Positions 51,400 to 61,816 are shown, counted from the stretch's first letter. The stretch is DNA of 64,000 bases from Terriglobia bacterium (GCA_020072965.1 JAIQFY010000015.1:1-64000); one strand, 5' to 3'. A program made the numbers and translations. The notes: generated from the letters alone by a model not told the origin.

Positions 51400-52344
51400 T
51401 CAGATCAGGTGCTCCCCGGCGGCAATTCTAAAGCCATTCAAAAAATCGATTCCGCTCATACGGCGGTGACCAGCGGGTTGGACCTCCAGGAGGCCCAAAA
51501 GCGTCCCCGCTCCGGTCCGCACCTGCAAAGCGGAGTGAGGCCGGGGAATCAAAGTTCCCGGAGGGGAATTCAAATCAACATCTCTTGCCTCCGGCGATCT
51601 CTCTGTCTTCCAGATTCTAAGATAGCCGCCTCTAAAAGTGGAGAACGTTCCGGGCCAAGGATTCAATCCGCGAACCAAGTTGTGGATTCTGTCGGCCGGC
51701 CAGCCCCAGTCAAGCTTTCCGTCCGCCTTCTTGAGCATCGGGGCCAGGGTGGCCCGAGAGTGGTCCTGTTCTCTGGGCTCAAGCGAGCCTTCCCGGATTC
51801 CTTCCAGCGATTTCATCAGCAGGTCGGCTCCCAGTCCGGACAGCTTGTCATGCAACGTCTGTGCATTTTCTTCGGGGGAGATTGCAACCTCTCGTTGAAG
51901 AAGGATGTCGCCAGTGTCCAAACCTGCGTCCATTTGGATAGTCGTGACCCCAGTGAGGGTCTCTCCGTTCGCTACCGCCCACTGGATCGGCGCTGCTCCC
52001 CGATACTGGGGGAGGAGAGAGGCGTGAACGTTGATGGCGCCGTACCGGGGCATCTCGAGCATCCAGGGGGGAAGAATCTTTCCGTAGGCCACGACGACGA
52101 TAGCATCGAGAGCAAGTTGCGCGATGGTCTCCCGAATCTCCTCGGTGCGGATCTTCTGGGGCGAATAGACGGGGAGATGGTGCGTGAGAGCGAACTGCTT
52201 GACCGGCGGCGAGGTGAGGGTGTGCGAGCGGCCCACGGGACGGTCCGGTTGCGAAAACACTCCCACCACGTCGTCGCTGGATTCAATCAGCCTGGCCAGT
52301 GACGGGATGGCAAATGCGGGTGTCCCCATGAAGAGGATTTTCAT
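51400..52344 (-). CDS. fmt: Methionyl-tRNA formyltransferase
   Basis: A 314-residue enzyme that formylates initiator Met-tRNA using 10-formyl-THF. Signatures: MKILFMGTPAFAIPSL at the start, VVAYGKILPPWMLEMPRYGAINVHASLLPQYRGAAPIQWAVANGE with the conserved Asn-His-...-Asp chemistry site, and GLDTGDILLQ. The C-terminal domain has LVRGLNPWPGTFS. It is usually co-directional with def. Here the two are tail to tail with six bases between. Confidence 0.95.
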   Translation of the reverse strand: MKILFMGTPAFAIPSLARLIESSDDVVGVFSQPDRPVGRSHTLTSPPVKQFALTHHLPVYSPQKIRTEEIRETIAQLALDAIVVVAYGKILPPWMLEMPRYGAINVHASLLPQYRGAAPIQWAVANGETLTGVTTIQMDAGLDTGDILLQREVAISPEENAQTLHDKLSGLGADLLMKSLEGIREGSLEPREQDHSRATLAPMLKKADGKLDWGWPADRIHNLVRGLNPWPGTFSTFRGGYLRIWKTERSPEARDVDLNSPPGTLIPRPHSALQVRTGAGTLLGLLEVQPAGHRRMSGIDFLNGFRIAAGEHLI

Positions 52345-52358
52345 GATTGAACAAGCTT

Positions 52359-52612
52359 TCAGGTGTCAGCCATCAGCGGTCAGCTATCAGCCATCAGCTC
52401 TCAAGGTGGAATCTAGTGTGACCGGCAGTCAGCCCCTTGATTTCTGCGTCCGGCCTCACGGTATTTTTTAGACCCGCCGCCAGTCGACAAGGCAATGGCA
52501 GGAATTCAAGTGGAAGGTTAGTTTCAAAAAGCCAGTCTTTAAATGCAAATGGCTGGTAGCTGACCGCTGATGACTGAAAACTGATAGCTGATGGCTGACC
52601 GCTGATAGCTGA
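52359..52612. repeat. Heptamer inverted cassette 3
   Basis: The left array TCAGGTG, TCAGCCA, TCAGCGG, TCAGCTA, TCAGCCA, TCAGCTC (52359-52400) faces an inverted array of eight heptamers of type TAGCTGA/CCGCTGA/TGGCTGA (52557-52612). The spacer is about 155 bp, with no gene. It lies between the divergent fmt and PASTA genes, so it could affect both promoters. Confidence 0.82.
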
Positions 52613-52717
52613 ACGCAATCGCACTTGTGACAGGAAGTTCGCTATGTTAAACTTTGTATTTCGGAACGCACGCAGGAAGGTTGCGCGCATTTTGACAGCG
52701 CCAGAATAGCATTACCA

Positions 52718-53443
52718 ATGCTTGTAGAAAAGTTGAAATTGATCGGCCGGACGCTGCTTACCGTGTTTATCCTGGTGAGCGTCGCGTTCCTCAGTGCCCT
52801 GACGGCAATGCGGTTTGCGATCCGCGGCCAAGTGGTCCGGGTGCCCCAGGTGGTGGGTTTGGACCAGGGGCAGGGCGAGGGAAAGCTCGCGACAAGCAAA
52901 ATGCTTCTGAAAGTGGAGTCAAGAGTCTATAATGACTCCCTACCGCCAGGTGTGATTGTCTCTCAGGATCCGCCGGTTGGCGCCCAGGTGAAGACTCGCA
53001 GCAAGGTAAGTGTTGTTTTGAGCTTGGGGAGACGAAAGGTTCCCATCCCTGAGCTCATCGGTGGAACCTTACGGGCCGCCCGCATCAATCTGGTCCGGCG
53101 GGGATTAACCCTAGGATTAGTGGCGTCGGTGAGCAGTGCGACGGTGGAAAAGGATCATATTGTCTCCCAGGAACCCCCGGCTGACTCCAAGGAAGTGTTG
53201 AGTCCGTCAGTGGATGTACTGCTGTCACGAGGGGAGGGGATTGAAGCCTATCTTGTCCCCGATTTTATCGGAATGGACTTTCGTCAGGCCGCGGAGATCG
53301 TTGCCGGGGAAGGTTTTGTCCGCGGCGCAGTGAATCTGCAGAGTTATCCGGACGTGGCCAGCGGGCTGGTGATTGCCCAGCAACCCCCGGCGGGAAGCAA
53401 AGTCGTGCCGGGTGCCTCGATTGCATTCACCGTGTCAAAATAG
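52718..53443 (+). CDS. PASTA-domain membrane protein
   Basis: A 241-residue protein with an N-terminal transmembrane helix (LLTVFILVSVAFLSALTAM), then three PASTA domains: VRVPQVVGLDQGQGEGKL.., VPIPELIGGTLRAARINLVRRGL.. and YLVPDFIGMDFRQAAEIVAGEGF... Each ends in the usual QxPPxGxxV turn (VSQDPPVGAQV, VSQEPPADSKE, AQQPPAGSKV). PASTA domains bind cell-wall muropeptides or strengthen protein contacts. No kinase or PBP catalytic domain is attached, so it is a stand-alone PASTA protein; such genes often sit by rpe in Acidobacteriota-like genomes. Confidence 0.88.
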   Translation: MLVEKLKLIGRTLLTVFILVSVAFLSALTAMRFAIRGQVVRVPQVVGLDQGQGEGKLATSKMLLKVESRVYNDSLPPGVIVSQDPPVGAQVKTRSKVSVVLSLGRRKVPIPELIGGTLRAARINLVRRGLTLGLVASVSSATVEKDHIVSQEPPADSKEVLSPSVDVLLSRGEGIEAYLVPDFIGMDFRQAAEIVAGEGFVRGAVNLQSYPDVASGLVIAQQPPAGSKVVPGASIAFTVSK

Positions 53444-53459
53444 GTTATTTACAAAAAAG

Positions 53460-54161
53460 ATGATCGATATACTACCTTCCATTCTTTCCGCAGACTTCGC
53501 CCATCTAGCCGACGAAATACGCACCGTTGAGGAAGCGGGAGCCACGATGCTGCACGTCGACGTGATGGATGGCCATTTTGTTCCCAACATCACGATCGGC
53601 CCGCCGGTGATCGAGTGCATCCGCAAGGCAACCTCGTTACCCCTGGATGTGCATCTGATGATTACAGAGCCCGAGCGTTATCTGCGAAGCTTCATCGACG
53701 CCGGGGCCGATTCGATCTCCGTTCAGGTCGAATCGACAGTCCATCTGGACCGGGCGATACAGTACATCAAGAATGAAGACAGAAATGCCGGGGTTGTCCT
53801 GAATCCCGCAACGCCGCTGACGATGGTGGAGGAGGTCCTGGAGAACGTCGATCATGTCCTCATCATGTCTGTCAACCCGGGCTTTGGGGGGCAGAAATTT
53901 ATTGAGTACAGCCTCGATAAGATTGCGCGTTTGAAGGAAATGATCGAAGAAGCTGAATTGGACTGCCGCATTGAGGTGGATGGCGGCATCGATAGCGGGA
54001 ATTTGAGGGAGGTGCTGGAGGCCGGTGCGGAAATGATCGTAGTCGGCTCCCACATTTTCCATGCCGAGGACCCGGCGGAGGCACTGCGGGAGCTGTTCCG
54101 CATCGCCCGCCAGTTTGAAGGGGAATCGAGCGTGGGGTCGACCGCGCGATTTGAATCTTGA
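53460..54161 (+). CDS. rpe: Ribulose-phosphate 3-epimerase
   Basis: A 233-residue TIM-barrel enzyme interconverting ribulose-5-P and xylulose-5-P. Signatures: MIDILPSILSADFAHLADEI, metal-ligand HVDVMDGHFVPNITIGP, DVHLMITEPERYL, NPATPLTMVEEVLENVDHVLIMSVNPGFGGQKFI and EVDGGIDSGN. The ATG at 53460 lies 17 bases after the PASTA stop; the upstream frame is out of family. It is likely co-transcribed with the PASTA gene. Confidence 0.95.
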   Translation: MIDILPSILSADFAHLADEIRTVEEAGATMLHVDVMDGHFVPNITIGPPVIECIRKATSLPLDVHLMITEPERYLRSFIDAGADSISVQVESTVHLDRAIQYIKNEDRNAGVVLNPATPLTMVEEVLENVDHVLIMSVNPGFGGQKFIEYSLDKIARLKEMIEEAELDCRIEVDGGIDSGNLREVLEAGAEMIVVGSHIFHAEDPAEALRELFRIARQFEGESSVGSTARFES

Positions 54162-54198
54162 GCGGAGAGTATCGAAAACGGGAAGGAGAGGGTGAGGC

Positions 54199-55455
54199 AT
54201 GTTGAAACGATGGGCGATTGGAATCGGGATTAGTTTGATGATAGGTTCCCTTTGCGGATGCCTGGGCTTCGGGCATAAGAAAGCCGCCGCCGTGGCACCC
54301 ACGACGGAGACGGAGCCCGATAAGATCCTCTTTGAACGAGGAGTCGCGGATATCGAGAAAGGGCGTTATGATGTAGGTCGCTTGACCTTGCAGACTCTCA
54401 TTAACACCTACCCGGACAGTGAGTATCTTTCCAAAGCGAAACTGCAAATTGCCGATTCGTTTTATAAACAGGGAGGAACGGCCGGATTGGTCCAGGCGAA
54501 GGCTGAGTACATGGATTTCAGGACTTTCTTCCCCAATGATCCGGACGCGGCTGAAGCTCAAATGAAAGCCGCGATGACCAACTATCGACAAATGGAAAAA
54601 CCGGATCGCGATCGCACCCAGGCACGAGCCGCAGAGGAAGAATTCAAATTTATGTTGGCGCAGTACCCGAAGAGCCAGTATGCCCCCGAGGCACAACAGA
54701 AATTGCGCGAGGTCCAGGAGGTTCTGGCCGAGGGGAATTACGAGGTAGGCCGGCAGTATTTCCTGCGCCGTTCCTACCGGGCGGCCATGGACCGGTTCAA
54801 GGAAACGCTGCAAAAGTACCCGGATTACAGCGGGCAGGACAAGGCCCTGTGGTTGTTGGCGCAGTCCTACGAGCGGAGCAACAATGACCGCGGCGCGGCG
54901 GAGACCTTTGCTAAAATCGTTCAGTACTTTCCGGACAGTGATTACTTTGATAAGTCGAAAGAGGGATTGGCCAATCTGAATGTGCCGATTCCGGCCACCG
55001 ATCCCAAGGCCGTCGAGGTGGCGAAACAGGAGGAGGCGAACCGCGCCCGAAAGGGAATGATGAGTCATGTGTGGGGGATGATGAAGAAGAACCCGGATGT
55101 CACCTTAGCCCGGACAACCCCGTCCCCCATGCCGCCTTTTCCCACCGAAACAGCATCGAAGCAGCCTCCGCCCTCCCCCGAGCCGGGTGTGGGAGGCGCG
55201 TCCGCGGAGATCGCCGTAGGTCAAGTGTCGACTTCAGCCACCAGTTCCAAAGCCACTACTGACCCGGGGCCGAGTGCCCCGGCTCCTTCCCCATCGACCA
55301 ACAAAGATACCAGCCCGCCGGCCGCCTCTTCACCCCCCTCGGACGAAAGCAAAACGGCGGTGGACGAGAACAAAAAGAGTTCATCATCTGAGGATTCGAA
55401 GTCGACCTCCAAGAAAAAAAAGAAGAGTCCAATAAAGAAAATCTTGAGGTTTTGA
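54199..55455 (+). CDS. bamD: BamD-like outer-membrane assembly lipoprotein
   Basis: A 418-residue lipoprotein with lipobox LCGC and Cys21 as the lipid site. Residues 40-270 form TPR-type repeats in the BamD pattern (FERGVADIEKGRYDVGRLTLQTLINTYPDSEYLSKAKLQIADSFY, then a pair of similar blocks). It would belong to the BAM complex, which inserts beta-barrel proteins. The last 130 residues are low-complexity Pro/Ser/Lys-rich and unusual for BamD, ending KKKKKSPIKKILRF. It sits 37 bases after rpe. Confidence 0.85.
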   Translation: MLKRWAIGIGISLMIGSLCGCLGFGHKKAAAVAPTTETEPDKILFERGVADIEKGRYDVGRLTLQTLINTYPDSEYLSKAKLQIADSFYKQGGTAGLVQAKAEYMDFRTFFPNDPDAAEAQMKAAMTNYRQMEKPDRDRTQARAAEEEFKFMLAQYPKSQYAPEAQQKLREVQEVLAEGNYEVGRQYFLRRSYRAAMDRFKETLQKYPDYSGQDKALWLLAQSYERSNNDRGAAETFAKIVQYFPDSDYFDKSKEGLANLNVPIPATDPKAVEVAKQEEANRARKGMMSHVWGMMKKNPDVTLARTTPSPMPPFPTETASKQPPPSPEPGVGGASAEIAVGQVSTSATSSKATTDPGPSAPAPSPSTNKDTSPPAASSPPSDESKTAVDENKKSSSSEDSKSTSKKKKKSPIKKILRF

Positions 55456-55554
55456 GCTTCTTCCGTTTATTATCGGGGGAGTCTTGGGGCAAAACATGCG
55501 CCTGATCATCGAAGACGCATAGGGGAGGCGCCCATCCAGAAAGAAGACTTCTCA

Positions 55555-57276
55555 ATGCCTACAAAAATTCTACTCGCGGACGACAGTATTACAATTCAGA
55601 AGATCGTCCATCAGACCTTTGAGCACGAATCGGTCGAGTTGACCCTGGTAGGAAACGGGGACGCCGCCATTCGTAAGATGCACGAGATAACACCCGATCT
55701 TGTGCTGGCCGATATTTTTATGCCCGGGAAGACCGGCTACGAGGTCTGTGAGTACATCAAGCAGCAGCCGGAACTGGCGTCAGTCCCAGTCATTCTGCTG
55801 GTCGGGGCCTTTGAACCGTTCGATGAAAAAGAAGCAACACGGGTCCAGGCTGACGATCACCTCAAGAAACCCTTTGCACCCCAGATGTTGGTGGAGACGA
55901 TCCGGAAGTTCGTAACGCTTGAATCGAGTGAAAGGAAGGCGAAAGGATCGACGTGGCCTGTTGCATCTGAAGGACTGCCCCTCCCGCCGGCACCCGCTGA
56001 CACTCAATGGCATGCAGAACAAAGCCAAGTCATCCCCGTAACTCCCCCTGTCGATTTGAGCCGCGCGACTACCCGGCCCCTTGTGGAAGAACTCCCGGTG
56101 CCTCCGCCTCCCACGACCGGGTATGAAGAGTCTCAGGAATCGACTCCCGCACCGCGGCTCGATCCGGTGCCGCCCGTTTCCGAGTTCCCGACCTTTATTG
56201 AAGAAACTGAATCGCCACTCGAAATCTCACACGTGCATCAACCCGACATGGACGAAAGGTTCACGGAAACACAGCGGTTGGTCTCCGGGCCTGAACTGGT
56301 TTCATCCCCGCCAATTTCTGAACCAGCTGTGCAGGAGATCAATGTTGCGGCGGAACAAGAGCCGTGGGGAGAGCATCCCCCGCTGACCTTGGAGGTTCCA
56401 CCCGAGATTTCGCCTGAGCCGACAAAGAAACCGGAACCTGCAGATCGGTCGGAAGCGAGTGGAGGGTATGAATCTGCACCATGGAAGACGCCTGTTGCAG
56501 AACATTTGGAAAAGTCAGACGTGGGAGCGTTTGCCGAAAAGGGGTCCCTCCTCGAGCCAGCTGGTCCTCATACTGATGAATTCATCGGCGGGTTGGTGGT
56601 TCCCACGCCGGCACCCCTCCCCGAGCCGGCTCCCGAATTGGCACCCGCAGCAACAGTCCCGGATGTGACGACTATGCGTGACTCCCGCACCATGGGGTCC
56701 GAGGAATTGGGATCCCCGCTCACAGATGAGTTCAAAGAATTTCAACGTGAACTGGTGCGCCATGCCCCAAGCGTGCTGCCTCATCTGGGCGAACAACCCG
56801 TCGTAGAAGATTCCTCCGTCCGGCCCTCGCCCGTGGAAAGCGCTGCGCCCATCGAGGAGGAGGTGATGGGACCTCCGGCTCCTTTCATCCCGCCGGAAGA
56901 GCCCTTGGTGCTGCCGGATGAACAGGCGAGCTTCCCGGCCCCGCCACCGCAGGAACTTGCGGAAACCTTGATGCCTCCGCCACCTGATCATGCACAACTT
57001 ATTTCGACTCTTCCCCCTGCGTTTTCAGAGACTCCTGTATTTTCTCTGCCGGAACTGGAGGAAACTCCTCTGCCCATCCCAGAGGAGCCTGCAGTGACTG
57101 TGCAGGCCGCAATGCCCGCTCTCGCCCCGGGAGAACTCTCGCCAGAGATGATTGATGCCATTGCGCGACGCGTCGTAGAAAAGATGTCATCTCGCGTAGT
57201 TGAGGAGATTGCCTGGGAAGTAGTCCCCGAGATTGCGGAGACGCTCCTGCGGAAAACCATCGTTGAAAAGAAGTAA
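55555..57276 (+). CDS. Response regulator with long Pro-rich linker and conserved C-terminal helix
   Basis: A 573-residue protein. The receiver domain (1-120) has Asp9/Asp10, the phospho-acceptor Asp53 in LVLADIFMPGKTGYEV, and Lys in DDHLKKPF. Residues 125-500 are Pro/Glu-rich low complexity with no domain recognised. The C-terminus (about 525-573) is an amphipathic helix pair, MIDAIARRVVEKMSSRVVEEIAWEVVPEIAETLL. That same C-terminal motif occurs in other regulators and could be a dimerisation or partner-binding module. No DNA-binding domain is present, so output is probably protein-protein. Confidence 0.85.
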   Translation: MPTKILLADDSITIQKIVHQTFEHESVELTLVGNGDAAIRKMHEITPDLVLADIFMPGKTGYEVCEYIKQQPELASVPVILLVGAFEPFDEKEATRVQADDHLKKPFAPQMLVETIRKFVTLESSERKAKGSTWPVASEGLPLPPAPADTQWHAEQSQVIPVTPPVDLSRATTRPLVEELPVPPPPTTGYEESQESTPAPRLDPVPPVSEFPTFIEETESPLEISHVHQPDMDERFTETQRLVSGPELVSSPPISEPAVQEINVAAEQEPWGEHPPLTLEVPPEISPEPTKKPEPADRSEASGGYESAPWKTPVAEHLEKSDVGAFAEKGSLLEPAGPHTDEFIGGLVVPTPAPLPEPAPELAPAATVPDVTTMRDSRTMGSEELGSPLTDEFKEFQRELVRHAPSVLPHLGEQPVVEDSSVRPSPVESAAPIEEEVMGPPAPFIPPEEPLVLPDEQASFPAPPPQELAETLMPPPPDHAQLISTLPPAFSETPVFSLPELEETPLPIPEEPAVTVQAAMPALAPGELSPEMIDAIARRVVEKMSSRVVEEIAWEVVPEIAETLLRKTIVEKK

Positions 57277-57474
57277 CCGTTGCAATCCTGGGTCACCCGG
57301 ACCCGTCGACTGGGAGAGCAATCCAGTTTCTGACGCAACTTGGTCTTGCCCTCCTTGTTCTGCTGTTGCATTCCGAATCAAATCGCCGATCTTGCAGATT
57401 CCCCTCTGGCCATTCTTCAATTCGAAAGCAAATCCACAACCTGCAATGCAGTGTTTCTTGACTTCAGCCCGCCA

Positions 57475-57502
57475 TTGAGAGTGTAATGATTCGTGCTATA
57501 AT
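57475..57502 (+). promoter_or_regulatory. Promoter of valS
   Basis: TTGAGA (57475-57480), a 16-base spacer and a perfect -10 TATAAT (57497-57502), about 50 bases before the valS ATG. Confidence 0.6.
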
Positions 57503-57552
57503 CCCGTGTTTTCAAAGCATTCTGAGATAGCCATGTGAGGACGCCCTTGGAA

Positions 57553-60324
57553 ATGAGACAAGAAATTCCGAAGGTGTACGACCCCAAGCGCGCGGAGGAA
57601 AAGTGGTACCCTTTGTGGGAGTCCAAAGGGTACTTTGTGGCCAATGTGCACTCGACCAAGCGTTCTTATGTCATGGTCATTCCGCCCCCGAACGTGACAG
57701 GGACACTGCACATGGGACATATGCTGGTGTGCACGTTGCATGACATCGTGGCCCGCTGGCGGCGTATGAGCGGCGACAACGTGCTGTGGCTTCCCGGAAT
57801 GGATCATGCCGGCATCGCCACACAGAATGTCGTTGAGAGACAACTCATGGAGGAAGAACACCTGACCCGGCACGATCTCGGGCGGGATGAATTTGTGAAG
57901 CGCGTTTGGCAGTGGAAAGAAAAGAGCGGGGGCATCATTTTAAAACAGATGCGCCGGTTAGGAGCATCGCTGGATTGGACGCGTGAACGATTTACTCTGG
58001 ATGAGGGGCTCTCTCGTGCGGTTCGGGAAGTGTTTGTTCGACTTTTTGATGAAGGCCTGATCTACCGCGCCAAACGGATGATTAATTGGTGTCCCCGGTG
58101 TACCACGGCCCTTTCCGATCTGGAGGTGAAATATGAAGAGCGGAGCGGCAAACTTTGGACGATCAAGTATCCTCTTAAACCGACGGCTGCTACGGCCGGG
58201 GCCGAGGAATTCGTCACGGTGGCCACCACCCGTCCGGAAACCATGCTGGGGGACACGGCCCTGGCGATTCACCCTGATGACGAACGGTATTATTACTTGA
58301 AAGGCCGGACGGCGATCCTGCCACTGATGAGGCGGGAGATTCCCATAGTTGAAGAAGAGAGCATCGATCCTGAGTTTGGAACCGGGATTGTCAAAGTAAC
58401 GCCGGCGCACGATCCGAATGATTTCGAGATTGGGTTGAAGAACACCCTGCCGCAGATCTCGATCCTCGACGAACAGGGAAAGATCATTAATGCCGGGGAG
58501 TACAACGGCCTGGATCGCCTTGTCGCGCGCAAGGAGGTGCTTGAGGACTTAAAAGCGCAGGGACTGCTGCTCGAGGAGAAGATTCACGTTCACAACGTCG
58601 GAAAGTGCGACCGCTGCGGTACGGTCGTGGAGCCACTCATCTCGACACAATGGTTTATGAAGATGAGCGACCCCGATCCTTCAAAGAATCTTTCGGCTCC
58701 CGCTCTTAAAGCGGTGGAAGATGGCTATGTCAGGTTTGTGCCTTACAACAAGATCAATGTCTACCGGGAATGGATGACCAACATCCGCGATTGGTGCATC
58801 TCACGACAGCTCTGGTGGGGTCATCGCATCCCGGTGTGGTACTGCGATGCGTGCGGTCATACCATGGCGATGATCACAGACCCGTCCCGGTGTGAGAAGT
58901 GCCGCAGTGATCAGATTCGCCAGGATCCGGATGTGCTGGATACCTGGTTTTCCTCGCAGCTCTGGCCGTTCTCCACCCTGGGATGGCCCGAACAGTCCGA
59001 AGACCTAAAAAAATTCTATCCCACCACCACGATGATTACGGCGGCTGACATTATCTTCTTCTGGGTTGCGCGGATGATCATGAGTGGCTTGCGGTTTATG
59101 GGACACGAGCGTTGGCGCGCCGGGAATTCGAACCTGAAGAGTTATCTGGATTGGTCGCCGCTGGAGTGGGAGGCTTCCGTTCCGTTCCACACGGTGTACT
59201 TCAATGTGCTCGTGCGTGACGCGGAAGGCCAGAAGATGTCAAAGTCCAAGAAGAACGTGATTGATCCCCTCGAAGTGACCGAACAATACGGGACCGATGC
59301 GGTTCGTTTTACGCTCGCCGCCATGGCGGCTCCCGGAGCCGATATTGCCCTGTCCAAGGAACGGATGGAAGGATATCGTGCCTTCGCCAATAAGATTTGG
59401 AATGCGGCCCGATTTGTCTTGATCAACCTTCCTACGGAAAGAGTGGAGTTTCATCCCGATGCCGACCTCAACTGTGCGGAAACGGTCTTCGACCGATGGA
59501 TCCGTTCTCGCCTGGCATCGGTCACCGACGAGGTGAATCATTCCTTGGAAGAGTTCCGGTTTCATGAGGCGGCCCATGTGGTCTATCAATTTTTCTGGCA
59601 TGAATTGTGTGACTGGTACCTTGAGCTGGTGAAGCCGGCCCTGACGGATCAGCAGGCCCCGCAGGAATCCCGGGCAGCGCAGACCCGCTCTCTGGTGGCA
59701 GTCTTCGACTATGCATTGCGACTGCTTCACCCCTTCATGCCGTTCATCACGGAGGAATTGTGGCAACAGCTCCCGGTCGCAGGGGAATCAATATGTGTGG
59801 CACGATTCCCTGAAAACTTGAGCGAAAAATATGCGGACGCGGAGTCTGAAAAAACCGTCCAGTTGCTCCAGGGTGTGGTCACGGGCATTCGGAGCCTGCG
59901 GGCAGAAAATGAGATCGGACCTTCCCAGAGGATCCCGGCTCATGTTTTCCTGGTTGATCCGGTCCAATTAGGGGTATTGCAACAGTTTGTGCCCCAGATT
60001 CGGATGCTGGCTGGACTGGACATGCTCCAGCTTTCGACGGGGGACGTAACCACAGTCAAGGGCCTGAAGCATATTGAAGCGGAATTTGCAGTTGTTATTT
60101 CGACTTCGGTGGTTGGCAACCGTGCAAAAGAGGTCGAGCGACTGACTCGCGAAAACCAGAAGCTGGAAAAGGACATTGGGAACATCAAGAACAAACTCAG
60201 CGATCCCAAATTCATCGAGCGTGCTCCGGAGGCTGTGGTGGCGGAGTGGCGTGCACGCCTGCAAGAACTCCAAACCAAACGGCAGCGCATCGAGGAGAAC
60301 CTGAGTGCGTACTCTGGAGGTTAA
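57553..60324 (+). CDS. valS: Valyl-tRNA synthetase
   Basis: About 923 residues of class I synthetase. The HIGH motif is HMGH in [15 protein letters not shown], and KMSKS is exact in [14 protein letters not shown]. The CP1 editing domain is present ([26 protein letters not shown]), with zinc-like Cys pairs CDRCG, CDACG and CEKC. An anticodon-binding domain follows, and a C-terminal coiled coil ([22 protein letters not shown]) ends the protein, as in other ValRS. ATG 57553 is preferred to GTG 57535, which lacks a good RBS. Confidence 0.95.
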   Translation: MRQEIPKVYDPKRAEEKWYPLWESKGYFVANVHSTKRSYVMVIPPPNVTGTLHMGHMLVCTLHDIVARWRRMSGDNVLWLPGMDHAGIATQNVVERQLMEEEHLTRHDLGRDEFVKRVWQWKEKSGGIILKQMRRLGASLDWTRERFTLDEGLSRAVREVFVRLFDEGLIYRAKRMINWCPRCTTALSDLEVKYEERSGKLWTIKYPLKPTAATAGAEEFVTVATTRPETMLGDTALAIHPDDERYYYLKGRTAILPLMRREIPIVEEESIDPEFGTGIVKVTPAHDPNDFEIGLKNTLPQISILDEQGKIINAGEYNGLDRLVARKEVLEDLKAQGLLLEEKIHVHNVGKCDRCGTVVEPLISTQWFMKMSDPDPSKNLSAPALKAVEDGYVRFVPYNKINVYREWMTNIRDWCISRQLWWGHRIPVWYCDACGHTMAMITDPSRCEKCRSDQIRQDPDVLDTWFSSQLWPFSTLGWPEQSEDLKKFYPTTTMITAADIIFFWVARMIMSGLRFMGHERWRAGNSNLKSYLDWSPLEWEASVPFHTVYFNVLVRDAEGQKMSKSKKNVIDPLEVTEQYGTDAVRFTLAAMAAPGADIALSKERMEGYRAFANKIWNAARFVLINLPTERVEFHPDADLNCAETVFDRWIRSRLASVTDEVNHSLEEFRFHEAAHVVYQFFWHELCDWYLELVKPALTDQQAPQESRAAQTRSLVAVFDYALRLLHPFMPFITEELWQQLPVAGESICVARFPENLSEKYADAESEKTVQLLQGVVTGIRSLRAENEIGPSQRIPAHVFLVDPVQLGVLQQFVPQIRMLAGLDMLQLSTGDVTTVKGLKHIEAEFAVVISTSVVGNRAKEVERLTRENQKLEKDIGNIKNKLSDPKFIERAPEAVVAEWRARLQELQTKRQRIEENLSAYSGG

Positions 60325-60559
60325 GGAGAGTCGGGTTGGTAACATCCTCGTCTCTGCAGGGTGCAAGTCGACGAACGTTGTGGTGGATAACTCCGCGATG
60401 CGCCGGTGTCTTTGAAGAGGACTATCGTGGCCGGGTACTGCCCACAACTTTTTTCCTCCACAGGGTGAGGGTTGCCGAAAAGGGGAGTTTCATTCAACGT
60501 TAATGGTCCATTGCAATCGCATCTCGGCGGGTCTTCAAGTTCATTTCAGTTGAATTCTT

Positions 60560-61567
60560 ATGGATGAAATCACCGTCAGGAAAATTGACAAGCTGCTAAA
60601 TCTCATGGTCGACAACGCCACAGTGGTCGTGTCCGGTGAGAAGATCGCCAGGGAATTGAATGTCACCCGCTCTCAGGTGTGGCAATGGGTTGAACGGCTT
60701 CGGAACCTGGGCTGTGAAATCCAGGGCGTCCCGGCGACCGGTTACCGGCTGAAAAAAATGCCCGATCTGCTGGCCCCAGAGCTTGTTCGGCGGGAACTGG
60801 GGACAAGTTCTTTTGGAAAGACCATCCATCACTTTTTGGAGATCGACTCCACGAACGATTATGCGACCCAGCTGGCGATATCCGGGGGTGTCGAGGGGAC
60901 GGTTGTCCTTGCCGAGGGACAGAAGTCCGGCCGCGGCCGCATGGGACGCCAATGGTACTCGGAACCGCTGAAGGGGATCTATTGCTCGGTCATCCTCCGT
61001 CCCGGATTGCCCCCGGCGAAGGGGCCTTTGTTGACCCTGGCCGCTGCCCTCGCAGTCCGAGATGCGGTTTGTCGGATGACCGACCTGAAGATGGACATCC
61101 GCTGGCCCAACGACTTGATGATCGGGGGGAAGAAGTTCTGCGGCATTCTCGCGGAGATGAGTGCCGAGGTTGGACGAATCAGGTTCGTGGTGATGGGCAT
61201 CGGGGTTAATGTGAACCATACGTCTTTCCCTAAGGAGATCTCTCATTTGGCCACGTCGTTGAAGCTGGAGACTGGAAAAACCTGGTCGCGAATTGAATTG
61301 ACGGGACAAATGCTCAAGCGCCTCGAATCGCTATGCCGCGAAATGGAAAAGGCGGGGGGGCAAGGTATCATCAATCGATGGAGTGAGATCTCATCATTTG
61401 CAGAGCATAAGAGAGTCGAAGTGCACTCCAACGGGACTTCTTTTTTTGGCGAAACGGCAGGGTTGGACGAAAATGGATTTCTTCGGGTGAAGCGTGACGA
61501 CGGATGCCTCGAGACGATCTATTCCGGATCGATTGCCGAGGCGAACGAGCCCGTGAAAGAGTCATGA
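60560..61567 (+). CDS. birA: Bifunctional biotin protein ligase / biotin operon repressor
   Basis: A 335-residue BirA. Residues 1-65 are a winged helix (VSGEKIARELNVTRSQVWQWVERLRNLGCEIQGVPATGYRLK), so it is the repressor type. The ligase domain has the biotinoyl-AMP site GRGRMGRQW and DIRWPNDLMIGGKKFCGIL. The C-terminal SH3-like domain ends GFLRVKRDDGCLETIYSGSI. It biotinylates acetyl-CoA carboxylase and would repress biotin synthesis when biotin is ample. It precedes coaX on the same strand, 249 bases apart. Confidence 0.95.
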   Translation: MDEITVRKIDKLLNLMVDNATVVVSGEKIARELNVTRSQVWQWVERLRNLGCEIQGVPATGYRLKKMPDLLAPELVRRELGTSSFGKTIHHFLEIDSTNDYATQLAISGGVEGTVVLAEGQKSGRGRMGRQWYSEPLKGIYCSVILRPGLPPAKGPLLTLAAALAVRDAVCRMTDLKMDIRWPNDLMIGGKKFCGILAEMSAEVGRIRFVVMGIGVNVNHTSFPKEISHLATSLKLETGKTWSRIELTGQMLKRLESLCREMEKAGGQGIINRWSEISSFAEHKRVEVHSNGTSFFGETAGLDENGFLRVKRDDGCLETIYSGSIAEANEPVKES

Positions 61568-61816
61568 GATTCCAGAATCACGGAGTAGCCCTCAGGCTCA
61601 GCGGAATGGACCTCATACGCAGGATCTTAATCTGAGGAGCCCGGCCTTAAGACCGAGGCATTATTGGGACGCGCTTCCTGATCCCCAAGGGAAACTTCCC
61701 TCGCCGTTGTCATCGGAGATCGGGCTGGGATCCTGAACCGGAGTTTCACTCCATCTGGGGTGTCCGTGGACCCAGGGACACGATTCACCGGGTGGAACGC
61801 ATTGGGAGGGCATGGA

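Noticed and set aside
52394-52690. A 98-codon minus-strand frame with SAISGQPSAISFQSSAV repeats
   Set aside because: The peptide repeats are produced by the heptamer array of cassette 3 read through; there is no RBS and no family resemblance.
53899-55068. A 389-codon minus-strand frame across rpe and the BamD-like gene
   Set aside because: Antisense to two well-supported genes and without recognisable motifs.
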